Source of the DNA: Geminicoccaceae bacterium
GTDB taxonomy: Bacteria; Pseudomonadota; Alphaproteobacteria; Geminicoccales; Geminicoccaceae
Reading direction: 5' to 3'
Assembly: GCA_028279345.1 (NCBI GenBank)
Contig: JANQNY010000005.1
Span: 1 to 64,000, forward strand
Length of the DNA: 64,000 nt
Made by a program: the position numbers and the translations under genes. The notes beneath the pieces are model-generated. The model did not search any database. It had not been told where the DNA came from and worked only from the letters and a program-made list of their open reading frames with translations. The first letter of the stretch is position 1; each line of letters begins with the position of its first letter. Positions 41,882 to 51,487 of this stretch are shown piece after piece.

Positions 41882-42484
41882 GTGACCGGCGAAGCCCTCG
41901 ACGAAGTTGTCAGGCTGCTGGGGCGGCTCCCCGGCCTCGGGCCGCGGTCCGCTCGCAGGGCAGCACTTCATCTGTTGAAGCGCCGCGACGCTCACCTCCG
42001 GCCACTCGCAGCGGCGCTCGTCAGGGTCGCTGACGATGTCAAGGTTTGCGCCGTCTGCGGCAATCTCGACACCAGCGATCCCTGTGCCGTGTGTGCCAAT
42101 CCCGTTCGCGACCGCTCGGTGCTCTGCGTCGTCGAGGAGGTGGACGATCTCTGGGCGATGGAGCGCGGCGGCGCCTTCAAGGGCCACTATCACGTGCTTG
42201 GCGGCACGCTCTCGGCGATTGACGGCGTGGGCCCGGAGGACCTGCGCATCCCCGCTCTCGTCCGCCGCATCGAGCAGGCGCCGCCACCATCTCCTGAGGT
42301 CGTCCTGGCGCTCGGCGCCACGGTCGACGGGCAGACCACTGCGCACTACATAGCCGAGCGCCTGCAGCCGTTGGGCGTCGCGGTAACGCGCCTCGCGCAT
42401 GGGGTTCCGCTTGGCGGACAGCTCACCTATCTGGATGACGGAACGATCGACGCGGCGCTGCGCGCTCGGCGACCGTTCGCCTGA
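41882..42484 (+). CDS. recR: Recombination protein RecR
   Basis: 200 residues from GTG 41882, which directly follows the inverted-repeat element and carries no own strong site (GAGGAGA is inside the element). It has the helix-hairpin-helix [17 protein letters not shown], the C4 zinc finger ([16 protein letters not shown]), and the Toprim segment [16 protein letters not shown]. It works with RecO and RecF in gap repair. Confidence 0.95.
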   Translation: MTGEALDEVVRLLGRLPGLGPRSARRAALHLLKRRDAHLRPLAAALVRVADDVKVCAVCGNLDTSDPCAVCANPVRDRSVLCVVEEVDDLWAMERGGAFKGHYHVLGGTLSAIDGVGPEDLRIPALVRRIEQAPPPSPEVVLALGATVDGQTTAHYIAERLQPLGVAVTRLAHGVPLGGQLTYLDDGTIDAALRARRPFA

Positions 42485-42559
42485 GCTGATCGCTCGGACG
42501 TCGTGAGCGACGGCGAGCGGCCGTCCGATGTGCCAACCACCAGAATAGACCGTTCCTCC

Positions 42560-43084
42560 ATGGCGCTCCGCGAGATCCTCATCGCTCCGCACCCCGCGCT
42601 GAAGACGAAGGCCGAGCCCGTCGTCGACGTTGACGACGAGGTTCGCGAGCTGCTCGACGACATGCTGGGGACGATGTACGCGGCGCCGGGAATTGGCCTC
42701 GCAGCACCGCAGATCGGTGTCGCCAAGCGCCTCGTCGTCGTCGACGTCAGCGCCAAGGACAGCCCCAACGAGCCGCTCCACCTCATCAATCCCGAGATCG
42801 TCGCCACCGGCGAGACGCGGGAGGTCGCCGAGGAGGGCTGCCTGAGCCTGCCGGACATCTATGCCGATATCGAGCGGTTCGAGCGCGTGTTCGTGCGCTT
42901 TAGGGACCGCGACGGCGCGGTTCGAGAGCTCGACGCGGATGGGCTTCTGGCGCGCTGCTTGCAGCATGAGATCGACCATCTCGACGGCGTGCTCTTCGTC
43001 GACCACCTGTCGATGCTCCGGCGCCGCATGCTCTTGCGCAAGCTTGCCAAGCAGCAGCGGGAGAAGCAGCGTCAGGCTAGCTGA
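42560..43084 (+). CDS. def: Peptide deformylase
   Basis: From ATG 42560 the protein has 174 residues opening ALREILIAPHPALKTKAEPV. A GTG at 42503 is in frame but less likely. The three metal/active-site motifs are GIGLAAPQ, EEGCLSLP and QHEIDHLDG. It removes the formyl group from new proteins and is followed by fmt 10 bases downstream. Confidence 0.95.
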   Translation: MALREILIAPHPALKTKAEPVVDVDDEVRELLDDMLGTMYAAPGIGLAAPQIGVAKRLVVVDVSAKDSPNEPLHLINPEIVATGETREVAEEGCLSLPDIYADIERFERVFVRFRDRDGAVRELDADGLLARCLQHEIDHLDGVLFVDHLSMLRRRMLLRKLAKQQREKQRQAS

Positions 43085-43094
43085 GGGGCGGAAT

Positions 43095-44003
43095 GTGCGC
43101 GTGGTCTTCATGGGTACAGCCGACTTCGCCGTGCCGACGCTCGAGCGACTGGCATCGTCTCGGCATGAGCTGGTCTGCGTCTACACCCAGCCGCCGCGGC
43201 CGAGCGGACGCGGTCACAAGGTAGGGCGCACGCCAGTCCACGACCGCGCCCTCGCGCTCGGGGTGGAGGTCCGGACGCCCGCGACGCTCAAGGACGACGC
43301 GGCCGCGGCAGCGCTCCGATCGCTCAAGGCCGATGTCGGCTTGGTGGCCGCTTACGGCCTCCTCCTGCCGCCGGCGGTGCTCGCGGCGCCGCGGCTCGGC
43401 TGCATCAACGTGCATGGCTCGCTGTTGCCGCGTTGGCGCGGTGCGGCGCCTGTGGAGCGGGCGATCGAGGCGGGCGATCCGGAGACGGGGGTCGAGCTGT
43501 TCCAGATGGAGCGCGGCCTGGATACTGGCCCCATCTACGCCAGCGACCGCGTGCCGATCGGCCCGGAGACGACCGCGCCCGCGTTGCGCGTCGAATTGGC
43601 GGAGCGTGGGGCTGGTCTGGTCGACGCACTGCTCGACAACCTCGAAGCCGGACGCGCCGTCGCGACACCGCAGCCGGAGACCGGGGCGACCTACGCCAAG
43701 AAGCTCGACAAGGGCGAGTTCGCGCTCGATCTCACCGCACCCGCCGACCTGCTGGAGCGTCGGGTGCGCGCGTTCTATCCGCAGTCTTGGCTGAACTTGG
43801 ACGGCGAGCGGTTGCGCGTGCTGGAAGCTGCCGTTGTCGACACCTCGGGTGTTCCCGGAGAGACCTTGGACGATGGCTTGACCATCGCCTGCGGATGCGG
43901 GGCGCTGCGGCCCACCATGGTCCAGCCGGCGGGGAAGCGGGTAATGCCCGCTGCCGACTTCCTGCGGGGGCGTCCCGTGCCCGTGGGCCACAGGCTCGGC
44001 TGA
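43095..44003 (+). CDS. fmt: Methionyl-tRNA formyltransferase
   Basis: GTG 43095 after GAGGGGCGGA gives 302 residues opening RVVFMGTADFAVPTLERL. The formyl-folate site motif INVHGSLLPRWRGAAPVERA and ETGVELFQMERGLDTGPI are present, with the C-terminal OB-fold domain. Slightly shorter than usual (about 315). Together with def it sets protein N-termini. Confidence 0.95.
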   Translation: MRVVFMGTADFAVPTLERLASSRHELVCVYTQPPRPSGRGHKVGRTPVHDRALALGVEVRTPATLKDDAAAAALRSLKADVGLVAAYGLLLPPAVLAAPRLGCINVHGSLLPRWRGAAPVERAIEAGDPETGVELFQMERGLDTGPIYASDRVPIGPETTAPALRVELAERGAGLVDALLDNLEAGRAVATPQPETGATYAKKLDKGEFALDLTAPADLLERRVRAFYPQSWLNLDGERLRVLEAAVVDTSGVPGETLDDGLTIACGCGALRPTMVQPAGKRVMPAADFLRGRPVPVGHRLG

Positions 44004-44004
44004 G

Positions 44005-44757
44005 GTGCCGCGCTACTTCCTCACGCTCGAGTACCACGGCGGACCGTTCTGCGGCTGGCAGCGGCAGGCCAATGGTGTCTCGGTGCAAGCGGTTGTGGAG
44101 CACGCGGTCGAACGGCTGTGCGGCGAGGCTTGCACCGTCCAGGGAGCCGGGCGCACCGATGCTGGGGTCCATGCGAGGGGCCAGGTGGCGCATGTCGACC
44201 TGCCGCGCGCCTACGATGGGCCGACCGTCGAGCGTGCGCTGAACCACCACTTGCGGCCGCACGCGGTGGCGGTCGTAGCCGCTCGACGGGTCGACGACAC
44301 GGCGCACGCGCGGTTTGATGCGACCGGCCGGTGCTACCGCTACGTCATCCGCAATCGCCGGGCGCCTTTGACCTGGGAGGCCGGCTTGGCGTGGCAGGTG
44401 CCGGTGCCGCTCGACAACGAGGCAATGGCGACGGCAGCGCGCATGCTCGAAGGGCGGCACGACTTCACGAGCTTCCGCGACGCCGAGTGCCAGGCGCGCT
44501 CGCCGGTCAAGACCCTGAACCGGCTACGCGTCGAGCGGTGTGGGGACGGTGTTGAGATCGAGGCTCAGGCGCCCTCCTTCCTGCACCACCAGGTCCGCAA
44601 CATGGTCGGCACGCTGGTGCTGGTGGGTAAGGGTAGCTGGCCCGCCGAGCGGGTTGGCGAGGTGTTGGCGGCAGGCGACCGCCGCCTGGCCGGCCCGACG
44701 GCGCCTCCTGATGGTCTCTACCTCGAGCGTGTCGACTATGCAGGCATCAGCCGCTGA
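44005..44757 (+). CDS. truA: tRNA pseudouridine synthase A
   Basis: 250 residues from GTG 44005, one base after the fmt stop. It has EYHGGPFCGWQRQANG, the catalytic Asp in GAGRTDAGVHARGQ, and FTSFRDAECQ. TruA modifies positions 38-40 of tRNAs. Its 3' end overlaps the convergent membrane-protein gene by 11 bases. Confidence 0.95.
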   Translation: MPRYFLTLEYHGGPFCGWQRQANGVSVQAVVEHAVERLCGEACTVQGAGRTDAGVHARGQVAHVDLPRAYDGPTVERALNHHLRPHAVAVVAARRVDDTAHARFDATGRCYRYVIRNRRAPLTWEAGLAWQVPVPLDNEAMATAARMLEGRHDFTSFRDAECQARSPVKTLNRLRVERCGDGVEIEAQAPSFLHHQVRNMVGTLVLVGKGSWPAERVGEVLAAGDRRLAGPTAPPDGLYLERVDYAGISR

Positions 44758-45298
44758 TCAGTAGCCGCTGCACGAAGAGGCCCACCAACAACTGCACCAG
44801 CACGACCGCGGTGCCCTCCAGACCTTCGGCCTCGAAGGCGATTCTGACGACAAGATAGTCGTAGATGAGCAAGCCGATCATCGTCGCGAGCAGCAGTAAA
44901 CCCGCCAACGGAACCGGGAGCAGCGTTCCGATCAGAACGACAGGCAGGAAGATGCCCATTTGAACGACCGACGACCAGTTGCCCGCGACCACATAGGGCA
45001 CGAAGCGGGTGCCCCGGCCCATGAGCTTGGCGAGTACCGCTGCGGTCAGCGCAAAAACGATCCATCGCGCGCCATAGGCGAGCAGTAGGAGGCTCGTCGG
45101 TGCAGCGTCGGCATCGACATCCCGCGTCTGCAGCCACTGGACCAGGAGAAAGCCCGGGAGGACGATCAGTGCTGCGAAGAAGCTCCTGAGGAGACCGTCG
45201 AGGCTGAGATCGAAGGCTTCCATGCCGCGCGGATCATTGCGGAGCAGCAGCCCTGCGCCGACGACGCTGCGCACGATCTCGTTCACGTTCGGGATCAT
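44747..45298 (-). CDS. Hypothetical integral membrane protein downstream of dapE
   Basis: 183 residues from ATG 45298 (overlaps the dapE stop by 4 nt). Five hydrophobic segments are visible (for example LRSFFAALIVLPGFLLVQWL and [20 protein letters not shown]). No family name is recognised, but a similar gene often lies with dapD-dapE in alphaproteobacteria. Its role is unknown; coupling suggests coexpression with lysine biosynthesis. Confidence 0.75.
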   Translation of the reverse strand: MIPNVNEIVRSVVGAGLLLRNDPRGMEAFDLSLDGLLRSFFAALIVLPGFLLVQWLQTRDVDADAAPTSLLLLAYGARWIVFALTAAVLAKLMGRGTRFVPYVVAGNWSSVVQMGIFLPVVLIGTLLPVPLAGLLLLATMIGLLIYDYLVVRIAFEAEGLEGTAVVLVQLLVGLFVQRLLISG

Positions 45299-46431
45299 GC
45301 GCGTCCCTGAAAGCGCTCGATGACGGTGGTGAAGATGCGGGTCAGCTCCTCCAGCTCGTCGAGGCCGACCCATTCGTCGATCTGGTGGAGCGAGTGCCCG
45401 ATGGTGCCGAGTTCGACGACCGGACCGAGGTCTTTGAGAAACCGGGCGTCCGAGGTGCCACCGCTGGTGCTCGCTTGCGGAGCCCGGCCGACGCTTTCGA
45501 CGACGGCGTCGGCCACGTGGCGCGTGAAGCCCGGCTCGCCGCCAAGGAAAGCGTCGCTGGCGCTGGTGATGTCGAGCCGAACGGAGCCAGCCGGCGCGTG
45601 CCGCGCGGCCACCTCGGTGACCCAGGCTTCCAGGGTCTCGGGCGTGTGCTCCGTGTTGAAGCGAATGTTGAGCGCGAGGCTCGCCTGCGCGGGAATCACG
45701 TTGGTCGCCGGGTTGCCGACATCGAAGGTCGAGATCTGTAGGGTCGAAGGCTCGAAACGGTCGGTGCCGGCGTCGAGCGGTGCTGCCGTCAGGTCGGTCG
45801 CGATCCGCGTAAGCCGATGGATCGGGTTGTCGGCCTGGTCCGGGAAGGCCGTGTGGCCCTGTCGGCCTTCGACGATGAGCCGCGCGTTGAGCGACCCGCG
45901 CCGGCCGATCTTGAGCGTGTCACCGACGGCGCGCTGCGAGGTGGGCTCCGTGACGATGCAGCCGTCGAACCCGAGATCGTTCGCCTGGAGCCAACGGACG
46001 ATCGCCGCCGTGCCGTGGATCGAGGCACCTTCCTCGTCACCAGTGACGTAGAACCAGAGCGTACCCTTGCGTTGGCCCGCTGTTCGGGCGGCAGCGGCGA
46101 TGGCACACGCGAGCGCCCCCTTCATGTCGCACGCACCCCGACCCCAGAGCCTGCCGCCCTCGATGACGCCCGCGAACGGATCATACCGCCAGCGATCGAG
46201 GTCGCCCGGCGGCACGACGTCGGTATGGCACGCGAACGCGAGAGCCGAGCCCGTGCCGCCCAGCCGCGCGACGAGGTTAGGCACACTCGTATCCTCACGC
46301 ACCCAGGAGCACTCGGCGCCCAGCTCTTCGAGCCACCCGGCGACGAGGCCGATGGCCTCGCCAGGGTCGGGCGTCACGCTGGGTGCGCGGACCAGCGCTC
46401 GAGCGAGCGCTACCGGGTCCGCCAGGTCCAT
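45295..46431 (-). CDS. dapE: Succinyl-diaminopimelate desuccinylase
   Basis: 378 residues of the M20 metallohydrolase family. The metal ligands lie in ALAFACHTDVVPPGD, WGRGACDMKGALA and DEEGASIHGT. It makes LL-diaminopimelate for lysine and peptidoglycan. The ATG overlaps the dapD stop by one base (TGATG), so they are coupled. Confidence 0.95.
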   Translation of the reverse strand: MDLADPVALARALVRAPSVTPDPGEAIGLVAGWLEELGAECSWVREDTSVPNLVARLGGTGSALAFACHTDVVPPGDLDRWRYDPFAGVIEGGRLWGRGACDMKGALACAIAAAARTAGQRKGTLWFYVTGDEEGASIHGTAAIVRWLQANDLGFDGCIVTEPTSQRAVGDTLKIGRRGSLNARLIVEGRQGHTAFPDQADNPIHRLTRIATDLTAAPLDAGTDRFEPSTLQISTFDVGNPATNVIPAQASLALNIRFNTEHTPETLEAWVTEVAARHAPAGSVRLDITSASDAFLGGEPGFTRHVADAVVESVGRAPQASTSGGTSDARFLKDLGPVVELGTIGHSLHQIDEWVGLDELEELTRIFTTVIERFQGRA

Positions 46432-47273
46432 CAGTCGCGCAGGAGCTCGTTGATCGAGGTCTTGGCGCGGGTTTGGGCATCTACGCGCTTCACGATGACG
46501 GCGCAGTAGAGGCTCGGGCCGGGGCTGCCGTCCGGCAATGGCTTCCCTGGGAGCGTCCCGGCGACGACCACCGAGTAGGCCGGGACCCGACCGCGGAAGA
46601 TCTCGCCCGTGGTACGATCGACGATCTTGGTGGAGGCGCCGATGAAGACGCCCATCCCGATCACCGAGCCGGTCTCGACGACGACCCCCTCGACGACCTC
46701 AGACCGTGCGCCGATGAAGCAGTCGTCCTCGATGATCACCGGTGCCGCCTGCAGCGGCTCGAGCACGCCGCCGAGGCCCGTGCCGCCCGAGATATGGCAG
46801 TTCTTGCCGACCTGCGCGCAGGAGCCGACCGTGGCCCAGGTGTCAATCATTGTGCCGCTGTCGACATAGGCACCGAGGTTGACGAAGCACGGCATCAAGA
46901 CGACGCCCGGCGCGATGTACGCCGAGCGTCGGACGGTGCAGTTGGGGACGGCGCGGAACCCCGCCTCCTCGAACCGTCGCTCGTCCCAGCCGTAGAACTT
47001 GCTCGCCACCTTGTCCCACCAGGTGGCATGGCCGGGGCCGCCCGGAATGGGCTCCATCTCGTTGAGCCGGAACGACAACAACACGGCTTTCTTGAGCCAC
47101 TCGTTGACGTGCCAACCGTGGAGACGCTTCTCGGCGACGCGATAGTCGCCGCGGTCGAGGCCCTCCAACGCGTGCTCCACGGCCTCGCGGATCTCGCCGC
47201 CGGTGGCGCTCGTCACCTTGTCGCGCGCGGCGAACGCCGCGTCGATGGTCGCCGCTAGCGCCTCCGTCGTCAT
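46431..47273 (-). CDS. dapD: Tetrahydrodipicolinate N-succinyltransferase
   Basis: ATG 47273 gives 280 residues opening [13 protein letters not shown]. The left-handed beta-helix hexapeptide repeats fill the C-terminal half ([39 protein letters not shown]). It uses succinyl-CoA in the succinylase branch of lysine synthesis, just upstream of dapE. Confidence 0.95.
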   Translation of the reverse strand: MTTEALAATIDAAFAARDKVTSATGGEIREAVEHALEGLDRGDYRVAEKRLHGWHVNEWLKKAVLLSFRLNEMEPIPGGPGHATWWDKVASKFYGWDERRFEEAGFRAVPNCTVRRSAYIAPGVVLMPCFVNLGAYVDSGTMIDTWATVGSCAQVGKNCHISGGTGLGGVLEPLQAAPVIIEDDCFIGARSEVVEGVVVETGSVIGMGVFIGASTKIVDRTTGEIFRGRVPAYSVVVAGTLPGKPLPDGSPGPSLYCAVIVKRVDAQTRAKTSINELLRD

Positions 47274-47402
47274 GCTCTGCTCCTCGGCCGGAAAACCGCG
47301 CGAAGCTACCCGGTGGCGGTGCCGTGTCAATCGATGGCGGCTCTTTCAGTGCCGACGCCTGAAGGCTACATCCTCAAACGGACGGCTACCGAGGCAAGGC
47401 TG

Positions 47403-49151
47403 ATGAGCTTCAAGGCACCGCTTGGCGACCTTCTGTTCCAACTGCAGCACGTCGCGGGCCTCGAGCAGGTGGCAGCCCTGCCCGGCTTCGAGGATGGCGT
47501 GGGCGAGCTCGCGGAGCCGATTCTCGACGAGGCGGCGAAGCTCGCCGAGGAGCGCTTCGCACCGTTGAACGAGCTGGGCGACAAGGTCGGCTGCCGGCTC
47601 GAGGAAGGCCGGGTCGTCATGCCCCAAGGCTGCGCCGAGGCCTGGTCCGAGTTCATGGAGGGTGGCTGGAAGGCTTTGCCATTCCCCACCGAGATCGGCG
47701 GCCAGAACCTGCCTTGGACCCTGACCTTTGCCGTCAACGAGATCTGGTTTGCCGCCAACCTGGCCTTCAGCAACTGCCCGCTGCTTACCCAGGGTGCCAT
47801 TGAGGCTATCCACCATCACGGCAGCGCCGATCTGAAGCGCCGCTATCTAAGACATCTGACGGAAGGCCGCTGGACGGGGACCATGTGCCTGACGGAACCG
47901 CAGGCCGGCTCCGACGTTGGCGCGGTCGCGACCAAGGCGGTGCCGGACGGCGACGGCTTTCGCATTACCGGCACCAAGCTTTACATCACCTTCGGCGAGC
48001 ACGATCTCTCGGACAACATCGTGCACCTGGTGCTCGCACGCCTGCCCGACGCGCCCGAGGGCACGAAGGGTATCTCGCTCTTCGCCGTGCCCAAATACGT
48101 GGTCGATGCCGAAGGTGGCATCGGCGCGCGGAACGACGTCACCTGCCTATCACTCGAGCACAAGCTCGGTAACCACCTGTCGCCGACCTGCCTCTTGCAG
48201 TTCGGCGAGGCCGGCGGTGCCTGGGGAGAGCTTCTGGGCGAACCGCACGACGGCATGCGCTGCATGTTCACGATGATGAACCAGGCACGGCTCACCGTCG
48301 GCCTGCAAGGCCTCGCGATCGCCGAACGCGCCTATCAACAGGCGCGCGCCTACGCTGGCGAGCGTATCCAGGGCCGGCGTGGGGGCCAGCGGGTGCCGAT
48401 CGTCGAGCATCCGGACGTCCGGCGCATGCTCTTGACCATGCGCAGCCAGATCGAGGCGGCGCGCGGTCTGATGCTGACCGCCGGTGCTGCGCTCGATGCG
48501 AGCCGCCGCCACCCGGATGGCGTCGTGCGCAGCCGCATGCGTGGGCGCGTCGACCTGCTGACCCCGATCTGCAAGGCCTGGTTCACTGACCTCGGCGTCG
48601 AGGTCAGCTCGCTCGCGGTCCAGGTCCATGGCGGGATGGGCTACATCGAGGAGTGCGCCGCGGCCCAGCACTATCGCGATGCGCGGATCACGCCAATCTA
48701 CGAGGGCACCAACGGCATACAGGCGTTGGACCTCGTGGGGCGCAAGATGCACATGGCGAACGGCGAGCTGCCCTGGCAGCTCTTCGAGGAACTGCGCGCG
48801 GAACTGCGCGTGTTCGAACAGGAGAGTGCCGACGACCTCGTCCCGTCGTTGCGCACAGCGCTTGCCAACGCCGAGGCGGCGACGCGATGGGTGCAGGGTG
48901 ACCACGGCACCGATGCCGACGCGGTGGCCGCAGGTGCTTCCGCCTATCTGAGGTTGATGGCGATGACCCTCGGTGGCTTCACGCTGACGCGTGGTGCGCG
49001 CGCAGCCGCGGCGGCGGATCATGGACTGGCAGCCAGCAAGCGGCTCACAGCCACCTTCTTCGTTCAACAGCTCCTGCCGCCGGCCGCAGCCCTTCTGCCG
49101 GCGATCGTCGCCGGTTCCGCTACCCTCGACGACCGGCTATTTGCTGCCTGA
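47403..49151 (+). CDS. Acyl-CoA dehydrogenase, DmdC/long type
   Basis: From ATG 47403 the protein has 582 residues, the length of the DmdC-like/FadE subgroup. FAD- and substrate-binding segments are GTMCLTEPQAGSDVG, YITFGEHDLSDNIVHL and VQVHGGMGYIEECAAAQHYR, with YEGTNGIQALDLVGRK near the end. The subgroup includes methylmercaptopropionyl-CoA dehydrogenase, but substrate cannot be fixed from sequence. Divergent from dapD. Confidence 0.9.
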   Translation: MSFKAPLGDLLFQLQHVAGLEQVAALPGFEDGVGELAEPILDEAAKLAEERFAPLNELGDKVGCRLEEGRVVMPQGCAEAWSEFMEGGWKALPFPTEIGGQNLPWTLTFAVNEIWFAANLAFSNCPLLTQGAIEAIHHHGSADLKRRYLRHLTEGRWTGTMCLTEPQAGSDVGAVATKAVPDGDGFRITGTKLYITFGEHDLSDNIVHLVLARLPDAPEGTKGISLFAVPKYVVDAEGGIGARNDVTCLSLEHKLGNHLSPTCLLQFGEAGGAWGELLGEPHDGMRCMFTMMNQARLTVGLQGLAIAERAYQQARAYAGERIQGRRGGQRVPIVEHPDVRRMLLTMRSQIEAARGLMLTAGAALDASRRHPDGVVRSRMRGRVDLLTPICKAWFTDLGVEVSSLAVQVHGGMGYIEECAAAQHYRDARITPIYEGTNGIQALDLVGRKMHMANGELPWQLFEELRAELRVFEQESADDLVPSLRTALANAEAATRWVQGDHGTDADAVAAGASAYLRLMAMTLGGFTLTRGARAAAAADHGLAASKRLTATFFVQQLLPPAAALLPAIVAGSATLDDRLFAA

Positions 49152-49254
49152 GCGAGGTTTTGCGGCCGGTTGTGGCCGGGCCGGCCGCTCGCCCCTGGAC
49201 GTGCCGCGTGAGCGTGGCACCTATCGGGGAACATTGCGCTCGGGAACCAACGTC

Positions 49255-49746
49255 ATGGACACAACCTCGCTCATCGGCCTCGGCGGCTTCGCCATCGTCG
49301 TTATCCTCGCCGCTGCAAGCGGTGCCGTCTTCAAGCCCGATGACTGGTATCGGAGCATTCGCAAACCTGGCTGGACGCCGCGTGACTGGGTGTTCCCGAC
49401 CGTGTGGACGCCCTTGTACGTCATGATCTGGATCTCGGGCTGGCTGGTCTGGCGTGAGGCCGGGATCGCAGGCGCGGCCCTGCCGCTGTTCGTCTACGTG
49501 CTGCAGCTTGCGCTCAACGCCGGCTGGTCGGCGATCTTTTTCGGCCTGCGGAGGCCCGGGCTCGCCTTCGCCGAGGTGACCGTGCTCTGGGCGGCATTGG
49601 CGCTCAACATCGTGCTCTTCTGGCCGATCTCGACGCTCGCGGCGCTGTTGCTCGTGCCCTACCTCGTCTGGGTGACGATCGCCGCGGTGTTGAACTTCCA
49701 GGTCTGGCGCATGAACACGGGAGCGGTACCGACGGTCGCTGGCTGA
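49255..49746 (+). CDS. TspO/MBR-family membrane protein
   Basis: 163 residues from ATG 49255 with five membrane helices. The family pattern is visible: SIRKPGWTPRDWVFPTVWTP, then LQLALNAGWSAIFFGLRRPG. TspO proteins bind porphyrins and may respond to oxidative or light stress. Single gene. Confidence 0.92.
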   Translation: MDTTSLIGLGGFAIVVILAAASGAVFKPDDWYRSIRKPGWTPRDWVFPTVWTPLYVMIWISGWLVWREAGIAGAALPLFVYVLQLALNAGWSAIFFGLRRPGLAFAEVTVLWAALALNIVLFWPISTLAALLLVPYLVWVTIAAVLNFQVWRMNTGAVPTVAG

Positions 49747-49826
49747 TTCATCTACAGGTAGATTTACATGTGAGTTTTATAAGCTTAGAGTAGAAGTCGC
49801 TCTGCGCCGGCCTCGGGTAGCAGCGG

Positions 49827-50249
49827 ATGGTATCCGTCTTCGGTTCCTTGCTCTTCGTGCTTCTCATGCTGCCGACACCGGCGGCGGCCGACGACGCGCT
49901 GACCGGCAGCGCCCGCGTGGTCGACGGCGATACCATCGAGATCGACGGCGTGCGGCTGCGGCTCCAGGGCCTGCACGCGCCCGAGCGGGACGAGCCGGGC
50001 GGTGCTGCCGCCACCCGGTTCATGGTCCGGCTCCTGGATCGGCAGAAGGTGAGCTGCGCGCCCACCGGTGAGCGCTCCTACGATCGCCTGATCGCCATCT
50101 GCAGCCTCGACGGCGGCCGCGACATCGCAGCGGAGCTCGTAGCGGCCGGGCTTGGGCGGGACTGCGCACGCTATTCGAAAGGGCGCTACGGTCCACTCGA
50201 GACAGCCGACGGCAAGCGGCTCCCGCTACCACCTTATTGCGAGCGCTGA
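49827..50249 (+). CDS. Exported thermonuclease-like (SNase) protein
   Basis: 140 residues with a signal peptide (FGSLLFVLLMLPTPAAA) and a SNase-like domain: ARVVDGDTIEIDGVRLRLQG, LHAPERDEPG (catalytic Arg region) and the second Arg in GERSYDRLIAIC. Cysteines suggest a disulfide in the periplasm. It resembles the small nuclease-like proteins common in alphaproteobacteria. Confidence 0.85.
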   Translation: MVSVFGSLLFVLLMLPTPAAADDALTGSARVVDGDTIEIDGVRLRLQGLHAPERDEPGGAAATRFMVRLLDRQKVSCAPTGERSYDRLIAICSLDGGRDIAAELVAAGLGRDCARYSKGRYGPLETADGKRLPLPPYCER

Positions 50250-50349
50250 GCCGGCGTCGGGCCGTTCCCGGGGCAACGGAGGCTGGACAGCCGGGGCTGC
50301 TGGGGCCATGTCGCTGGCGCCGGGCCAAACTTCGCCCTAGCTGACGCGC

Positions 50350-51477
50350 ATGGCCGACATGGAGTCCATCCCACACGCCGCCTCCGAGCAGCGCCGCCGT
50401 CGTCGCGGTGTCGTGGACCGCTTGCGCAAGCTCGCCTGGCTGCTCGCCCGTCCCGTCCGCCGCGGCCGGCGCGAACGGGAGCTCGTGATCCAACCCTATC
50501 GCGGCTTCGGCTCACGCGATCGTCTGTTTTTGATGGGCCGCGTCCTGTGGCAGCCGCGAGCGCTCAGCCCCCGCGATCGGTTCACCCGCGACCTGTTGGA
50601 CGTCGCCCGCCGGCTCTTCCGTAGAGGCGTCGCAGGGATGGCCGTCGAGGCCCGGATCAATGGTCTCCGGGCGGCGACCGAGACCGACCGCGATGGCTAT
50701 TTCCGGCTGGACGTGGACCTCAGTTCACAACCGCTCTCCGAAGGCGGTTGGCACCACGCCGACCTCGCATTGGTCGACCACCCGGAGATCGTCGTGATGG
50801 CACGCACGCTCGTGCACCGGCCCGAGAGCCGTTGCCTGATCGTCAGCGACATCGACGACACCGTGGTCGAGACGGGCGTCGCCAACCGGCTCGTGATGCT
50901 CTGGCGGCTCTTTGCCAAGGGTCCCCACGACCGCCTGCCGGTGCCGGGCATCGCCGACTTCTATCGGGCGCTCAATGCGGGTGCCGGCGGCGCCGAGCAC
51001 AACCCGGTCGTCTTCGTGTCGCGCGCGCCCTGGACCATCTACGAGACGCTCGATGCGTTCCTGCGCATCCAGCGCATGCCGCGCGACGCGGTCTTGTTCC
51101 TCCGCGAGTGGGGCGTGCGCTGGTATCGGCCCTTCGCACGCAAGGACCCGAACCACAAGGCCGAGCTGATCCGTCGGGTGCTGCGCGCAGCACCAGCGCT
51201 GCCTGCGGTGCTGGTGGGCGACAGCGGCCAGGAGGACGCCGAGGTGTACGCGCGCATCGTCGGCGAGTTCCCCGGTCGGATCCGCTGTGTCCTCATTCGC
51301 GACCTTGCCCGCTCGCCGACGCGATCGGCGGCGATCAGCGCACTCGCGCACCGTCTCCAGGCCGTGGGGGCCACGCTCGTGCTGACGCCCTCGGCAGCGG
51401 ACATGGCGAAAGTCACTGGCGAACTCGGCCTGATCTCGGTGGCCGCAGCGGGCGACATCGCCGAGGCTGTCGCCTGA
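50350..51477 (+). CDS. App1-family (DUF2183) phosphatidate-phosphatase-like protein
   Basis: 375 residues. The App1 catalytic domain (about 165-330) has the haloacid-dehalogenase-type DxDxT in IVSDIDDTVVETG, then PVVFVSRAPWTIYETL and VLVGDSGQEDAEVY. In yeast App1 is a Mg-dependent phosphatidate phosphatase. The N-terminus is basic. Convergent with the hydantoinase gene. Confidence 0.88.
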   Translation: MADMESIPHAASEQRRRRRGVVDRLRKLAWLLARPVRRGRRERELVIQPYRGFGSRDRLFLMGRVLWQPRALSPRDRFTRDLLDVARRLFRRGVAGMAVEARINGLRAATETDRDGYFRLDVDLSSQPLSEGGWHHADLALVDHPEIVVMARTLVHRPESRCLIVSDIDDTVVETGVANRLVMLWRLFAKGPHDRLPVPGIADFYRALNAGAGGAEHNPVVFVSRAPWTIYETLDAFLRIQRMPRDAVLFLREWGVRWYRPFARKDPNHKAELIRRVLRAAPALPAVLVGDSGQEDAEVYARIVGEFPGRIRCVLIRDLARSPTRSAAISALAHRLQAVGATLVLTPSAADMAKVTGELGLISVAAAGDIAEAVA

Positions 51478-51487
51478 GAACTAGGCC

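Noticed and set aside
41588..43111. 507-codon minus-strand frame opposite recR/def
   Set aside because: Antisense of recR and def, both of which have complete motifs.
49747..49826. ATCTACAGGTAGAT as a terminator after tspO
   Set aside because: The arms are short, the loop is only two bases, and there is no T-run.
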